Shown here piece after piece: positions 33,152 to 45,940 of a DNA stretch of 64,000 nt. Source of the DNA: Steromphala cineraria (taxonomy: Eukaryota > Mollusca > Gastropoda > Trochida > Trochidae). The translations under genes were made by a program, and so were the position numbers. Below the pieces are notes generated by a model. It worked only from the letters and a program-made list of their open reading frames with translations. It did no database searches and was not told where the DNA came from. The stretch's first letter is position 1. Each line of letters opens with the position of its first letter. The stretch spans positions 52,552,645 to 52,616,644 of the forward strand of contig OU744731.1 of the NCBI GenBank assembly GCA_916613615.1, in the 5' to 3' direction.

Positions 33152-33619
33152 AGTATTAGACTTTTTTCCATTAAATTAAGTAAATAAAGGAAAAAAGATG
33201 GATGGTATGTGGAGGTTTAATAAAGCTCAGTAAGATAGAGAGAGGAAAGCAGTGTGTTTACTCCATTGATTGTCCTGCCAGTCCGACTCCTTCACTATCC
33301 AGTGAGAGAAAAAGTCTTATTATCTTTTCAAAGTGTCAAGAAGCGTTATGTAAATAGTTGTGCGGTGGGTGTAAAGAGCAATCTATGGAGTGAGAATAAT
33401 GAAGATATGAGGTGTCTTTGAGCTTGGATTCTCTCTGATTGTGGGCTATCTGTGTCTGTGGTTCCTCTTCTAACTAGATTTACTGTTTGTGGCCAAGAGT
33501 TCCGAGATTTCAGTTGCAACTTCTGAGAATAGATGCTCAAATTATATGTTCTTGCTTCTTACCAGATTTTCCATGTTCTGTCTAAGAGTTAGTTATCTGT
33601 CTGTGGTTGTGGCTTATCA

Positions 33620-33830
33620 TCATTGTCTGCAGTAGAGAAAGTTCTGTTCTACAAGCAGTTAGGTTTGGGTACAATGCTACACTGAATTTTAGTGCAGTAC
33701 CACCAATGGTTCACTAGTTCAAGCTGAAGCTCGCAGGTTTCTTTCCCCTGCAATAATACTAGCAGCCATGGTATAGGTGAAATTCTCGAGAAAGTTGCTC
33801 ACCCCTACTCACCTCACCTCATATTTTTGT
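33620..33830 (+). mobile_element. S1 SINE fragment
   Basis: TGTCTGCAGTAGAGAAAG, AAGCAGTTAGGTTTGGG, AGTGCAGTACCACCAATGG and TTTCCCCTGCAATAATACTA show an S1 body lacking its tRNA head. It has no obvious counterpart in copy 2 near 21,960, so it is probably specific to copy 3. Confidence 0.75.
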
Positions 33831-33849
33831 ATCCCATTGTTCAATCATA

Positions 33850-34195
33850 GCTGTCCCTGTGTCATGTTTTACCCCCACCATTATACTGTTGCATTGTTGT
33901 ACCCTTGAACCGTTGTATTCTTGTATCACTGTAATATGTACCCTCAAACCCATGAAACCTTGTATCATTGTATTCTTGGTTCTTCATACCCTTGTACCCT
34001 TGTATCTTTCAACCTTGTACCCTTGAATCTTGGTAGCCTTGTACCCTTGGACCCTTCTCACCTTGAACCCATGAATCCCTATATCCTTGCAGCCTTGTAG
34101 CTTTGTTCCTTGACCATTGTTGCCTTTTACACTTGTGTACTTGAACCCTTGAATTCTTGAATCCTTGAATCATTGACCTTTTAAAAACTGGCCTT
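33850..34195 (+). repeat. Degenerate 15-bp-type minisatellite (CCTTGTACCCTTGAA)
   Basis: Short units built on CCTTGTACCCTTGAA/CTTGTATC repeat with many variants. The open frame on the minus strand across it (KGPRVQGYQDSRVQG-like repeats) is a by-product. Confidence 0.8.
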
Positions 34196-35834
34196 CGACC
34201 TTCCTTTTCATTCTGTTGATAATGGAAATGCAAAGAGCGCTCTGTTACAACTGATTGTCAATTATTAATGTGTCTGTGGTTTTTCATCCAACTAGTTTTT
34301 GCATGTCTTTTCTTTATGTTTTCCTCAATGAATACCATCATATGAAAATAGCTTCTGATAAATAAACAGAAATCTAAAGAAATAATGGTCCAAACCAATT
34401 TTGTTTTTAGGCTGATAAACCGCATTTATCTTTTTTGTACAAAACTTCAAAATGTATCCGTCATTCATGGATTCATTGTTGAAAGAAACATTATTCAAAA
34501 TTTGGGTCAATAGTCTTACTCTTTTTCGAAATGTTTCTTCAGGAAATGAGATTTTCTTTGGGATACCAGGAGAGGATATTTGGGTCAGTAAGTTGATCAA
34601 AATGAAAAAGTCTAGTATCAACTAACTTTCTGATTTTACTAGACTTGACATTTGTCATTAGACATGAAGATTTGACTTAAATATAACACAGATACCTAAG
34701 AAGACTAGCTGACAGATTAGAATTGATGTTCTGAAACATGAATTATTATGAAAATATTACTTCAAGAAAATGATTTTGGAGATCTTTCCCCATATTTTGA
34801 GAGTAAATCTAGATTTAATAATTGTTTTCAATCATCACATGTTTATTCCTCAATGCTGAATATTTGACTCAAACATAGCAAGATTCTCAAGAAACCCCAT
34901 GTTTCTATTACATTTTTTTTTCATTTGACATGAATATTTGACCCAAATTTAACAAAGATAGCAAAGAAGACTCATTTGTAGAATGGAAATCTTCTGTAAT
35001 TGCATGTATGAAAATATTTCATCAGAAAAATGATTTTCAAGATCTTCACCAGTCCATATTTAGAGACTAAATCAGATTTTTTTTTCGTCATCAATCATCA
35101 CATGTTTATCACTGACAAAGCTAGTAATGTTGTTAAAGCAAAGTCTCTCAGCTAAACATTAGCTCAAATTCAGCTCAGTCCATGCACCATGGCTAAACAT
35201 TAGCTCAAAATTAGCATAGTTGATGTTATCAGAAAAGTCAGCGTATCCCTATAGATTACAGCCAACCAATCTTGTGTGTTTGTGGACACAAGAAATAAGC
35301 TCTGTGATTCTCCCAACTTGAAAAATATTTTGATATCCAGATTTTTTTCCTCCTCCGTCCAAGATTTTGGCATGAATTGAAATATATTGGAATCTGATAG
35401 AAAGGTTGTGTAAATCTGACGATGAGACATGAATCCTGTTAGATTCTCTTTATGGATTGAAACTGCATTGATCACTCAACATAAAATGTAACTTCGGTGA
35501 CATTCGTGACAGTAATACTAATTTCTTTTTTGATGTTTTTGTGAACAGGAATAAGTGATTAGAAAGGAATTTGTTTCATTCAACAAAGATAAATTATAGA
35601 TCTGATATTAGTCTTTTAAGAATACAAGCGATTTGTTTTTAATTATTCAAAGTGCAAGATATCACTCATGTCCTATTTAAAAGCTTGAGATGCAAGTGAG
35701 GTTTTGATCATTTATAAATTCAAACCCAAATGAATCCTATCAAGAACTCACCAACCTTTAGCACTCGGTGTCTAGATATTTTACCCACTTAGCTGCTGAG
35801 ACTGTCTCAAAAGTTTCTAGTTATTGAAGATAGT
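34196..35834. other. Noncoding interior of duplication copy 3
   Basis: This stretch is collinear with about 22,050-23,060 of copy 2, with shared words such as AATCATCACATGTTTAT and GATAGAAAGGTTGTGTAAAT. Similarity is clearly lower than in the 32,890-33,540 patch. A shorter word, ATTTGACCCAAATTTAAC, recurs several times between 34,660 and 35,100, hinting at an old internal duplication. No exon recognised. Confidence 0.5.
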
Positions 35835-35960
35835 AATGCTGAGGAATATATGGATGACAACTTCTTTGTTCATTGTATGTGACGTTTCTGCTTGAGAACG
35901 ACACAAGAATCTGTGTCGAAACGTCGCAAGAAGTTGTCGTCCATATATTCCTCAGCATTA
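35835..35960. repeat. Foldback insertion
   Basis: AATGCTGAGGAATATATGGA followed by TGACAACTTCTT pairs with AAGAAGTTGTCGTCCATATA followed by TTCCTCAGCATT. GTGACGTTTC and GAAACGTCGC are inner arms. Host words ATTGAAGATAGT occur just before it and again at 35,996, suggesting a duplication around the insertion. Confidence 0.8.
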
Positions 35961-36149
35961 TTGTCATCCCAACTTCTAAAATGCCTCTCAAAGAAATTGA
36001 AGATAGTGTTTTTCCAGTAGTTTCTTTCCACTCTCTTTCTTAGTGCAATGAGTGCTAAATTTGTTCAAAAAAAATTGTAATTTTAACTGTTTATTGATTT
36101 GTCATTTTATACTTTGAAATCAATTTGAGTTTATACTTGTATTCAAACT

Positions 36150-36520
36150 CGACTCATTCCATTACCTAGCATCTGTTGAATAAATAGTTCTTCAAGTTTG
36201 AAATTGATTTCCTTGTGGTGTAGTTATCAGTTGTAGAGTGTTGAATAAATAGTTGGAAGATAATGGTGATTCCAAATAGTTCATTGCAACTTTCTTTTTT
36301 TCAGTACAACATATGTTCCAAAGTTTTGTTATTTAATCTGTTTAATGATTTTGTCATTACATACTTTGAAAACTAATGGTTTTGTATTCTGGTATTAAAA
36401 CTCTACTCATTCCATTACGTAGCATCTGTTGCCTTCATGTCTGTGTTAAGAGTAATTTCACTTGAGTCTTGTAGAGTGATGAATAAATAGTTCTCCAAGT
36501 TTGAAATTGATTTCCCATGT
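36150..36520 (+). repeat. Tandem duplication of about 280 bp
   Basis: CATTCCATTACCTAGCATCT, GAATAAATAGTTCTTCAAGT and TTGAAATTGATTTCC recur near 36,155-36,210 and 36,407-36,517 with small changes and insertions. Confidence 0.6.
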
Positions 36521-37589
36521 GGGTTGCTGTCATCTGTAGTACAGATTGATAGTAACATCAGTATACAACAAATTGTATTGTTTCTATGTATGTAAACACC
36601 ATAGTAGTTTCTGGAGAATGTATTTTTGATGAGAAAAAATATCTTTTTGTTTCTTATTTTCCCTCCATGAATATGTTGTCTAGAAAAATTGGTATATTTT
36701 GTATCTCTTTCTTATAGCATGGATTCTAATAACAGATTTGTAAATAAACTCATGCCCCAGGATGTGTGAAATGGATTCTAAAGAAATATAAAATCACAAT
36801 ACTTGAAACCTTTTTACGGTTTTATTGTTCTTAGTTGGTAAACTACGTTTGTAGATATTTATCAAAATATTTTGGCACATTCATTGTGTAGACAATAGAA
36901 GAAGATAATGGAATCTTTGGATTATTCTTTTTTTTATTACACAAAGCAGAACTGACACATATTTTATACTCATATTTTTTTTTTATTTAGGCTAATAAAA
37001 AAGACAACCATGAGTAAATAATCTTATCATTTCTTCAGATTTCAAAAATCATTTTCCGAAAATAAGGAGTTCTTAAATCTCTACAAGAAAACTCCAAAGA
37101 GTTTCCCTAAAGTTTTTGTATTTTGAGACATTCTTTATATTTACAATATTTACATGAACAGATTGCTTCTTTCAACATAAAACTTCAATTTTAAGGATTT
37201 CTTGAGGGCATGTTTTACAAGTTTCTTAGAATTCTTTCTAAGAGTAAATGAAATTAATCTTTTTACCATTTTCATACAACATAACTTGTGTAAGTTTGAA
37301 TGTAGCTATGAAATCTTCTCTAAAGCCCAAAGGTGACAGCGGTTTAGTTTTCTTGAATATAACTGGATCTATCTTGCATTCTTGTCTTAAAAACTTTCAG
37401 ACCCTTGCTAAAACTTTTTTTGCAAACCTTTTCTTGGATTTAATTCCATTTCTTTTTTTCTGTAGCTGAAATCCTTATCTTCTGGCTTCTAGTCAGTTTG
37501 AACCTGATAAGAAGGAGCTTCAGTGACAAGTGAAGTAAAGTCAAGACGAGACCAAGTTCAATGTGAATGAACTCGCCACTTTCTGTATC

Positions 37590-37915
37590 TTCATGTCTCT
37601 CCACATATCTCAAATCTTTCCAGATCCTTCCTTCTGTCTGCATGTCTCCACCAATCTGCATCTCTCCACATCCACCAAGATCACTCCACATCCCTTTCTC
37701 CCTATCTTTCCTGATCTCTCCATATTCGTCTCTCCACATCTCCCCACATCACACATCTGTATATATTTCCACATTATCTTGATACCACTCCACTCATCTC
37801 CATATCTCTCCACATACATGTATCTCCACATCTCCACAGATCACTCCACACATCTCCATATCTTTCCACATATCTCAAAATCTCTCCACACATCTCCTTA
37901 TCTTTCAGATCACTC
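37590..37915 (+). repeat. Degenerate TCTCCACA minisatellite
   Basis: Polypyrimidine words CATCTCTCCACATATC recur irregularly. The flanking word CTAGTCAGTTTGAAC (37,489) matches the flank of the 62-bp array at 23,560, so this is the copy-3 counterpart of that array, with a different unit. Long open frames here are by-products. Confidence 0.75.
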
Positions 37916-37980
37916 ATCACCAGATGAATATATTTTTATAATCAGCTAATGCTTCAGATTTATCCCTCTTTACTCCAAAT

Positions 37981-38160
37981 TATGTCTCCCCCCGAAGGGT
38001 CGGGTAGTGTTCGTTTCCAGAGCAGATCTCTAAAACTATGTGACCGATCATCACCAAACTTTGTATACTGTCTCTCCATATCATGTAGATGTGCCTTTTG
38101 GAGGTTATAGATTATTTTAAATTTAATTTTTATTTATTTCCATGGCAGGGGGAGACATAT
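37981..38160. mobile_element. Short inverted-repeat element with TATGTCTCCCCC ends
   Basis: The left edge TATGTCTCCCCCCGAAGGGT and the right edge GGGGGAGACATAT are inverted repeats. The middle has TTTCCAGAGCAGATCTC and AACTATGTGACCGATCATCA. The right end continues into GTTTTTACGGGTAAAAACAC, which also occurs at 28,960-28,990 after another GGGGGGAGACAT. Non-autonomous, class unknown. Confidence 0.65.
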
Positions 38161-38845
38161 GTTTTTACGGGTAAAAACACTTTCTAGTTTCAGCTGGTTA
38201 AAGGCCCTCTAGTCCTTAACACATTTCTCCAGACGTCTTTCTCAAATTTCTCTCTCCAGTTTCCTCCAAATTTCTCTCCACACTTCTCTCCACACAGCTA
38301 ATTCCAGGCCATAATGCATCAAAACGAATCCTGACATTTCATTTGGCTTAATTTTAAATTCTGCTTTTGTTACAGTATTGTGACATGAGATTTAATTTGG
38401 TGTGACAATTTAATCAATCACATGAAAACATATTTAAAACATGTTGTTGATTTCTGACTTCTGTGTGCAGGTTTGTCAATCATGCTGAAATGATTTGTAT
38501 TTCTCAGAATGATTATTGAACCCAAATGACAGTTTTCAAGACTTTCTGAATGGTTTGAGACACTTCCAATTAATTACACAAATTGTTTTAGAAGATTTGT
38601 AATTTGAGCAGAGTTAATTGAATAGGGCAGTGTCATTTGTTGTCGGGAAGGAAGGAATAATTGACATCTGCCTCAAATCATAACGCTTCTATTTGAATGT
38701 TACATCAAGAACATAACATCTTTTTTCTCCAATTGATCATTCTTAGTTTTATGTCTTTGGTTTAGTAACAAACCTAACAATTTGACATTTTGTTATGCAA
38801 TCTTGTTTTGGAACAGGTAATTATGAGTTGATTGCTGTTATTGTA

Positions 38846-39149
38846 GGGGGCAGGATAGCACAGTGGTTAGCGTGTTCAGCTTTGGATTGGGGGTCTGTGG
38901 TTCGAATCCCGCCAGTGGCTCGGTAACTTTGTCTACAGTAGAGAACTGTTCTACAAGCAGTAAGGTTTGGGTGCAATGCTACACTGAATTTCAGCACAGC
39001 ACCATCCATGGTTCGCTAGTTCGAAGCTGTGCTCGCAGGTTTCACCACAATACATAGCCACAACGGTGTTGCAGATTTTCTCCCTGCAATTATACCACCA
39101 GCTGTTAAAAAACTCTTGAGAGCTTCATTAAACCCCAGATCACCTCACC
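38846..39149 (+). mobile_element. S1 SINE with target duplication, copy-3 specific
   Basis: The head GGGGGCAGGATAGCACAGTG, box A-like GTTAGCGTGTTCAGC and box B-like GGTTCGAATCCCGCC are well preserved. The body is typical S1. The flanks TTGCTGTTATTGTA (38,832-38,845) and TTGCTGTCATTGTA (39,150-39,163) form a 14-bp target duplication with one mismatch. Copy 2 is empty at the matching place (28,600 and 28,785). Confidence 0.9.
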
Positions 39150-39300
39150 TTGCTGTCATTGTAACCTGATCATAAAAGAAAACTCTCATGTGATACTGTT
39201 ACATAAGTTGGAATTGTACACGTCACTCAACCTACATAAGTCTAAAAAGTACAATTTGGTTGAGATTTTTTTTTGCCACAGTGGCATATTCTTCTCCATG

Positions 39301-41939
39301 AAACAACAACTTTCAAGGATTTTGAATCTTGGTTTTATCAGAATATGTTTATGCAATCAACAAAAAAGCAAGTTACCTGTTAATTTTAGCAAGTTTGATT
39401 CTTTATTTACTTTTAAAGTATTATCGCTGTTCATTTGAAAGATTTTTAACCTGAAAAACACAGTTTATCATAAACTTGATAGAGCAATTCAATTTTGAAT
39501 CAAAGGAACTTTCTTTCTGTCCATTATCTTTTAGAATATATCTTATTTCAAAATGATATCTTTTTTTTTTATTGTCATCCACAACTTTCCTATTTTTTAA
39601 TTTTTCACTTTGTAAAGAATACATTGTTTGAAAAGTGTCTTATGTTTTATTCAGTTTCAAGTTTACAAAGTGTATTGGCAAATTTCCAGCTGTTTTTATC
39701 ATATAAAACAATAGAATTCCATTAGCCATTGTTTATTCAAAGACGACTGAATCATAATGTCTATCTTCTTGACATTCTAGTATTGGTGTGAATGGTGTGT
39801 GAAAGTTTCTGTCTGTATTTTATTGTTTAAAAAATGCTTCCTTGTAACCCAGACTGAATTTGATTTCGTTTAAGTCGACTTGGCAGTCCCCTGGCTGCTG
39901 AGTTTTTGATTGTTACAGGGTTTGAGGAATAAAAAAAAGAAAATAAAAAAAAGAATTCCATTAGAGAACTGATGTACCTTAGAGAATTCACGCTTGAATA
40001 TTCTTCTACATCTAGAAATGTAATAAAAAATAGGAACACATTAATGTTTTTTTTTAAAGCTATAAAGCAAAGTGAAGAATTTGATCTTTTTAAGGAAATA
40101 ATGTAACTAGCTGTGAATGTGTGTGTGGTTTTACGACACAGTATTTGGTGATCTTCAGATAGTTTCATTGTTGTGGTAAGAAGTTGAAGATCCAGAAAAT
40201 AATGGGTTTAGATACTACTTTGAAATTATGGCATGATGTTTGCAATTCTTGACAGTTGTTATTTTTTTTTAAATTGTTTTTATTTTTTAATCCACATTTG
40301 TTGACCGTTGACCGTTGTTATGACCTTATTATATGTTATCTTATTGTATGATAAGGTTTGTCCAGATATTTGAAAAAAAAGTTTAATTTTGTTTTTATTT
40401 CAAGGTTGTAAATGGAATCTATTCACAGGATCTTGTTTATGTTCTGTTTTATGAATATTTCATAAATGTACATGTGATATGGGTTAAGAGCAATCAATTT
40501 CTTATTCTCTCCAACACACCTAAAGTTAAAATTTATTATAATTATATTTTGGTGATAGTTTTGACATTTTAATGATACAGGTTGTCAATTTGTAATAGCT
40601 ATTTCCTGTGTCAACCGTAGAAGATGAATTGAATTAAGTCAACAAATTATCTATTCTGAGAATTTCAAACTACCACTGAAAATATCCAGATTTATTTATC
40701 TTTAATGACAGCATATGAAGAAGGTCGTTTTTATATTTAAACCCCCAATTCTTTTGAGAAAAATATTTTCTTTTTGAAGTGAATAAGGAAATGTGTTAAT
40801 TGGATTTCGAACTTTTTCAGAAATATGTAGATAAAAACAAGAAATCTGAATATATCCTTGCTCATAAATAGTCTTATCTAACAAGATCAATGTAAATGTT
40901 TTGGTTAATTTTGGGCACTTTTTTTAATTCAAACCAAACAACCAAATAGGTTTGAAAACATCTGCAAATGTATATTATTCTCCAAATCCCCAGTGCCAAA
41001 CTATATATTATTCAAGCTTTTTTATAGGTGAACAACTTTTCGAAATTAAAGTTTTAACTTAGGGCTTGACGTCCATTACTTGAAATCTAAGTTTTGGTTG
41101 TCTGTTGAAGTTGATTGAGTGGGTGCTACCAACTACAAAAACTCTCCATCTAGCTGGAGATTACTTCAAGCTTCTGTTATGTCAGCAGAAAAAGTGTTGG
41201 ATTCCAATGTTTCAATTTACATACCAGAAACATGTGGATGAACCTCCATAAGATAATATTGTTAAAAGTGGAAATAACACAGAGTTAATTTCCTGTGAGC
41301 ACAAACAACTGGAGCCTGGCATTGCTGAAGGAAATCTATGTGCATAAATTTACTACAGGCACATTGTTCCATGTTTGCCTTATACACAATGAAGTGTTTA
41401 GTGATTGTGTTTATCTGGGAAAAATAATTACAAGTTCTTTATATTTTTCCTATGGGGATAACACTAAAGTTGCACATAGGCAGTAATACATCTACCCTCA
41501 GGTCCTGCTTAAGTAACTTGCAAAATTTTGAAGTTTGAAAATTTAAGCTGTGGGTCCTGAGATGCAAGGAATTTTGCTCTGTGCTATTGCTTACTCATTG
41601 AAGGACTCAATTAAGTCTACAAGGACTCACAAGACATTGTGCATGCAAGTCCCTGAATTCAGCAGGTTCTGTTTGTAGATTGATCACTGCATAGGTTGAA
41701 CATGAGAGTTTGAGCAGGGGTGCATTAATGACAAAATATTCTACATGCATTTCTTTGGAAATTCTGTGGTTGACTTGTGAATATTGTCAACATACGTCAT
41801 TAATACGAATTGTGATGAAAGACCCCTGCAAGCATGAGCCCAAGGCTAAAGCAGAATATTTTTCTGGTGGTGGTAGCGAACTTTGGATTGGTTTGGCACT
41901 TATCATTTTGGCAGGTTAAGAGTTAATGGGACAGTAGCA
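39301..41939. other. AT-rich noncoding stretch
   Basis: No exon, array or element boundary recognised. It is very poor in CG dinucleotides (none in 39,241-39,360). The word AGTAACTTGCAAAATT... near 41,510 is unassigned, and the AGGACTCA-rich words at 41,600-41,690 recur at 48,970-49,080. Confidence 0.5.
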
Positions 41940-42240
41940 TATATTTATAGATAAAAAATGAATGGCCAATAAATCTATAATGAGTCATTCAAAAGTGAAA
42001 GCTGGTAGTTATTTGAGAGTGTATATCATCTCTGCAACTGAAGGGTCTGTGTGGTGTATATTTATTTATCAAATGAAGAGTGTGGTCTCTTTATATGATC
42101 TATCAATCTGACCCAACTACTCCAGTAAACTACACAACTGTGTAATAAACCCAGCTCAGATATTCATAACAACACAGGTCTGCAATCTCAGGCACATTTG
42201 GCTTTGTAATAACTCACATCAAGTTCATGATGAATATTTT
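41940..42240 (+). repeat. Dispersed direct duplication, copy 1
   Basis: AAAGTGAAAGCTGGTAGTTA, TTTGAGAGTGTATATCATCT and CACATTTGGCTTTGTAATA run in the same order at 47,040-47,335, with over 90% similarity by eye and small indels. The order of this word relative to the AGGACTCA block differs between the two places, so a simple tandem duplication does not explain both. Confidence 0.8.
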
Positions 42241-44124
42241 AAGAAGATCAATTTTATCCCCAATATGATAAAATGAAGGTATATCATCATGACAATTGAC
42301 TGCATGGGAATTTGTCAATTTCCAAAATAGCTTGGATTTGCATGTTGGAGACGGAGATCAGATTGGAAATTAAGGGGAAAATCTTTGTCAAGAATTCTTA
42401 AATTCTCTGTATTTTAGAGTTCTTGAAGCAGAAGAGATCAAATGCAAAATGACCTTCTCATATTGAAAGAAATGAATGATGATTATCGGACTCAAGAAAA
42501 TCGTCATAATATCGAAGATGATTTTCGTTGAGAAACATACGCTTATTGAAAAGAACATAAACAGAGAGGTAACAATAGTAAATGGTAAGACCTGATGTGC
42601 CTTGATGATGACTGGTCTCCAGAAACAGGCCAGCGATTAGGAGACTAATAGTCTCTGAACATAGTCAGCCTTCAGCAAAGGTGCTAAAAAACTCAGCATA
42701 ATTGTGACAAAAAATGTCAAAAGGAGCACCACATAACAAGAGACAGAGACAATATTGATATTCCAACAGAAAGATTAAACCTACAATCTAAGGTAGTTAC
42801 ATAGAGTAGAGCAGCTTGTTTTAGGAGATCCTACTGTGTTAAGTATTAAATCACATCCATATTCCTACTGGGAGGGCGACCCTCTGTGTAAAGTAGATAT
42901 ACACGGGATAAATCAGGGAAGACCCAACTGTTTTTGTACTTATAATGTATTGATTGAGGGAGATGTTAGACTAAAAGGATAGGGAGAGATCATAGTGTTC
43001 CCTCCTCTTGATCAATTCACACCGGCAGTGGAACTGGTGGAACATGCAAGTTAACCTCCTGCATACAAGAGATAAACTCAACCTCATTGAAACACATCCA
43101 ACACATTCATGGTTAACAGATTACAACATGTTTAAAGTTCAACTCGTGTTTCCGTCATTTGATGTACCAGTAAATCAGAAAAGCCATCATTCATGTTAAA
43201 CTTGAAGGAACACCATTGATTTTTATGCATTTCAATCCATTAAAATCGTGACAAGAATTACAATGTAAACTGTAATAGACACATGACTAAAGGAATAACC
43301 AACCTTTCCCAAAAGGAAATTGCCAAACATAGAAAATTCATTGAAGAAGATAGGTTGTCATCAATCATTTGAAGAACATTACCCTGATTTCGGTTAGACT
43401 TGCATATCTTCAGGAATCATTTATTTCAACTTTGTGGTTAGATGTGCTGAGATTATAATATAGGAAATGCTGTTGACAAAGATTGCAGACTTGTGGGAGA
43501 CCTTTATTGGTTTGTTGGAATTATTGATTGGTTCATCATTTATTAAAAGACTTGATAATTGATACTTGTGAGGAAACAGTTTTGACATACTTATCAAAAG
43601 TGCTTAGATAACAACATAGGAATCTTACGCTGTTGATATAGATTTTTTACTTGTTGGGATTTGATTGACAGAGTAAATGATTGTTTCATTATTCAGTCGG
43701 AGGCATTTTAAATGCATTTTGTGAGAAAAAAATAAAAGAAATAAAAAAAGTAAAAAACTGCTAAAGATAAAATCTTAAACTGGGGAATCATAATTTGTTT
43801 AACCTAATAAAAGAATGCTAAATAAAGGAATGTGTTTTTGAAAAACTTCTCATATCAAAATCTTGAAATGACAGAAATTCTGCTGACATGAAATGTCAAT
43901 GTTTATACCGAAAACAAAACTTGAACAACAATTAGCATATCCCATCGTCATTCAAATATGAGTTATACACATACAGCAAAGTACCACACCTAAATTACAC
44001 CGAACATCCTGCCATCATACCAATTGAACGTGTTAAGCCACTAAAGGTCAGTATGAAGGCGTTTCTGTCCAGTTCTGTGATAAAGCTTCTCAGTCATGCA
44101 ATGGTACGTGTCACAGATATATGT
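42241..44124. other. Noncoding stretch
   Basis: No gene recognised. A weak internal duplication is visible near 43,420-43,700 (TTATAATATAGGAAATGCTG against ACAACATAGGAATCTTACGC). The frame at 43,008 (63 codons) has no recognisable domain. Confidence 0.45.
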
Positions 44125-44330
44125 GAACTATTGATATTTTTGATAAGATGTTATTACTCTAAGCTAATCGAAGTTAATAATTTAGTTTGGATCATTCAAA
44201 TAAAAACCTCTTGTTGACATGATGATAACTTGATTTTTTGAACTATTGATATTTTTGATAAGATGTTATTACTCTAAGCTAATCGAAGTTAATAATTTAG
44301 TTTGGATAATTCAAATGAAAACCCCTTGAC
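44125..44330 (+). repeat. Two-unit tandem repeat, period 115 bp
   Basis: GAACTATTGATATTTTTGAT followed by AAGATGTTATTACTCTAAGC and CGAAGTTAATAATTTAG starts at 44,125 and again at 44,240 with nearly no differences. It is a recent local duplication. Confidence 0.92.
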
Positions 44331-44609
44331 AACTTGAGGTTTTTGTCAAATTGATATGATCATCTAGAGACTTAAAAAAATGATGTCAACAAATGAAATT
44401 GCAAATCAGAAGCTTACCACTAGAACTACAGACAAGTTCATATGAACGAGAGGCTATTATTACAAGATTGAACAACTAACACATTACCCAAGGGTAAATG
44501 ATCATACCAGCTTGTGTATAGATCCAAGTATCATTGACTCAAGAGGCACTTAAAGTATTGAGAATTGCCTCTTCTCTATACTAATAGACATTCAATTCAA
44601 CATAAAACA

Positions 44610-45030
44610 GTCTCTCAATCAGCTGACCCCCATAGTTCCTCTTTATGGATCGTGGCTTGTGAATTCCCTCTTTTGAAGTTCTCTTACAATCAAAGTAGAC
44701 TGGTATTGTCCAGTTGTACAATAATGATGTATAATTGTCTGTATATCCAGTACAGCCCACATGAACCAAAGTGAGAGCAGTTTATTGAAGAATTCTTGTA
44801 CAAAGCTGAGATAGATCCACTCAACCCTGATCATTCTAAAGTATGTAATAAGTCTTCAATCAGCTGACCTGTTAACTTCTCCAACAATCTAAGCAGACTG
44901 GTGTTGTCCAGTTGTACAATGATGCAATGATTGTCTGCATGCCCAGCCTAAGTGAGAGCAGTTTATTGAATAACTCTTGAACAAAGCTGAGATAGATCTA
45001 CTCAACCCTGATGACTCTAAGTAAGAGACG
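44610..45030 (+). repeat. Two-unit tandem duplication, about 240 bp
   Basis: CAATCAGCTGACC, TGTCCAGTTGTACAAT, GAGAGCAGTTTATTGAA and AAGCTGAGATAGATC recur in order at about 44,615-44,840 and 44,857-45,020. The copies differ by several indels. Confidence 0.8.
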
Positions 45031-45714
45031 TTCTGACGTCTACTCTATGTAGACACACACTTCAATGGATATCTAAACAGTTCTCTGGTACGAGGATGCT
45101 AGACTTATTTGTTTTTATCAATAGACAATATTGATCTTGCAAAGCATAGGCTTTTAATTTTACCTTCTGTGACCTCTTGATTATTTTAGAGTCTGTTACC
45201 ATCCATTAGAGCTAGAAAGTACAGTTATATCAAACAAAAAGAACCTTACAAAGATAAGCCAATACACATCATAAAGAAAAAACAGATTATTGAGATAAAG
45301 ACGATGATGTAGAAGCGATTGGAAATGTAGTGCACTTTAAACTGATAATGAGCTAAAAGCTTTGCTTGTAAAGCATGTCCAAGTTTTCTAAAACTCTTCA
45401 AAGAGCAAAAGCTTGTGTCTGAGAATAAACATTTTTGATGTAAAAAAATGGAAGCTTTCAAAAATCTTAATTTAGTTTTTAACTAGGTATATTATGACAT
45501 TAACTGCTGCTAACACAAACATGACATAAGACCACTTACGCTTTGTTCCAGTATCTCTTGAATTTTAGTAAATAATAGTGTTGGAAAGTTAAAACTTTAT
45601 CAACAAATCAAATCAGTCATGTGAAAACACCGGCTTAATAAAGGAAACAAGTTTTGGCATTTAAGGGCAACTAATTAGTAGGAAAAGAGTTATTCTTGAC
45701 AAAACCATTCCATT

Positions 45715-45940
45715 CCTAACATTTTGACCAAAAATATCATTCATTCCAATTTTCAATATGAAAAAGATTTGTTCTTAGATGGGCTATCTCAAGACTTGTT
45801 CTTGTTAAATTCTATATCTCAAATGTTTTTCTTGACAAAACAATTTAATTCAAATTTTCAATATGACAAGACTACCATCACATTCCAAAATTCTCTATCT
45901 CATGAGTTGTTCATGCTAAAAACCCTGTAATTTTCAAATA
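45715..45940 (+). repeat. Old two-unit duplication, about 120 bp
   Basis: TTCAATATGA, TTGTTCTT/TTGTTCAT and CTATCTCA words recur between 45,745 and 45,930. The copies are strongly diverged. Confidence 0.4.

Larger units (their letters stand above)
29041..39300 (+). repeat. Segmental duplication copy 3
   Basis: This is the third direct copy of the block, collinear with copy 2: CGAGTTATTGAATATTCTTC at 29,181, GGTATTTGCTGACAATAAAA at 29,330, the 57-bp minisatellite at 31,390, the S1 SINE at 32,200, the near-identical patch at 32,890-33,540, the polypyrimidine minisatellite at 37,590 and the CAAACCTAACAATTTGACAT word at 38,770. Similarity to copy 2 is moderate over most of its length. Boundaries are approximate. 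Confidence 0.7.
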
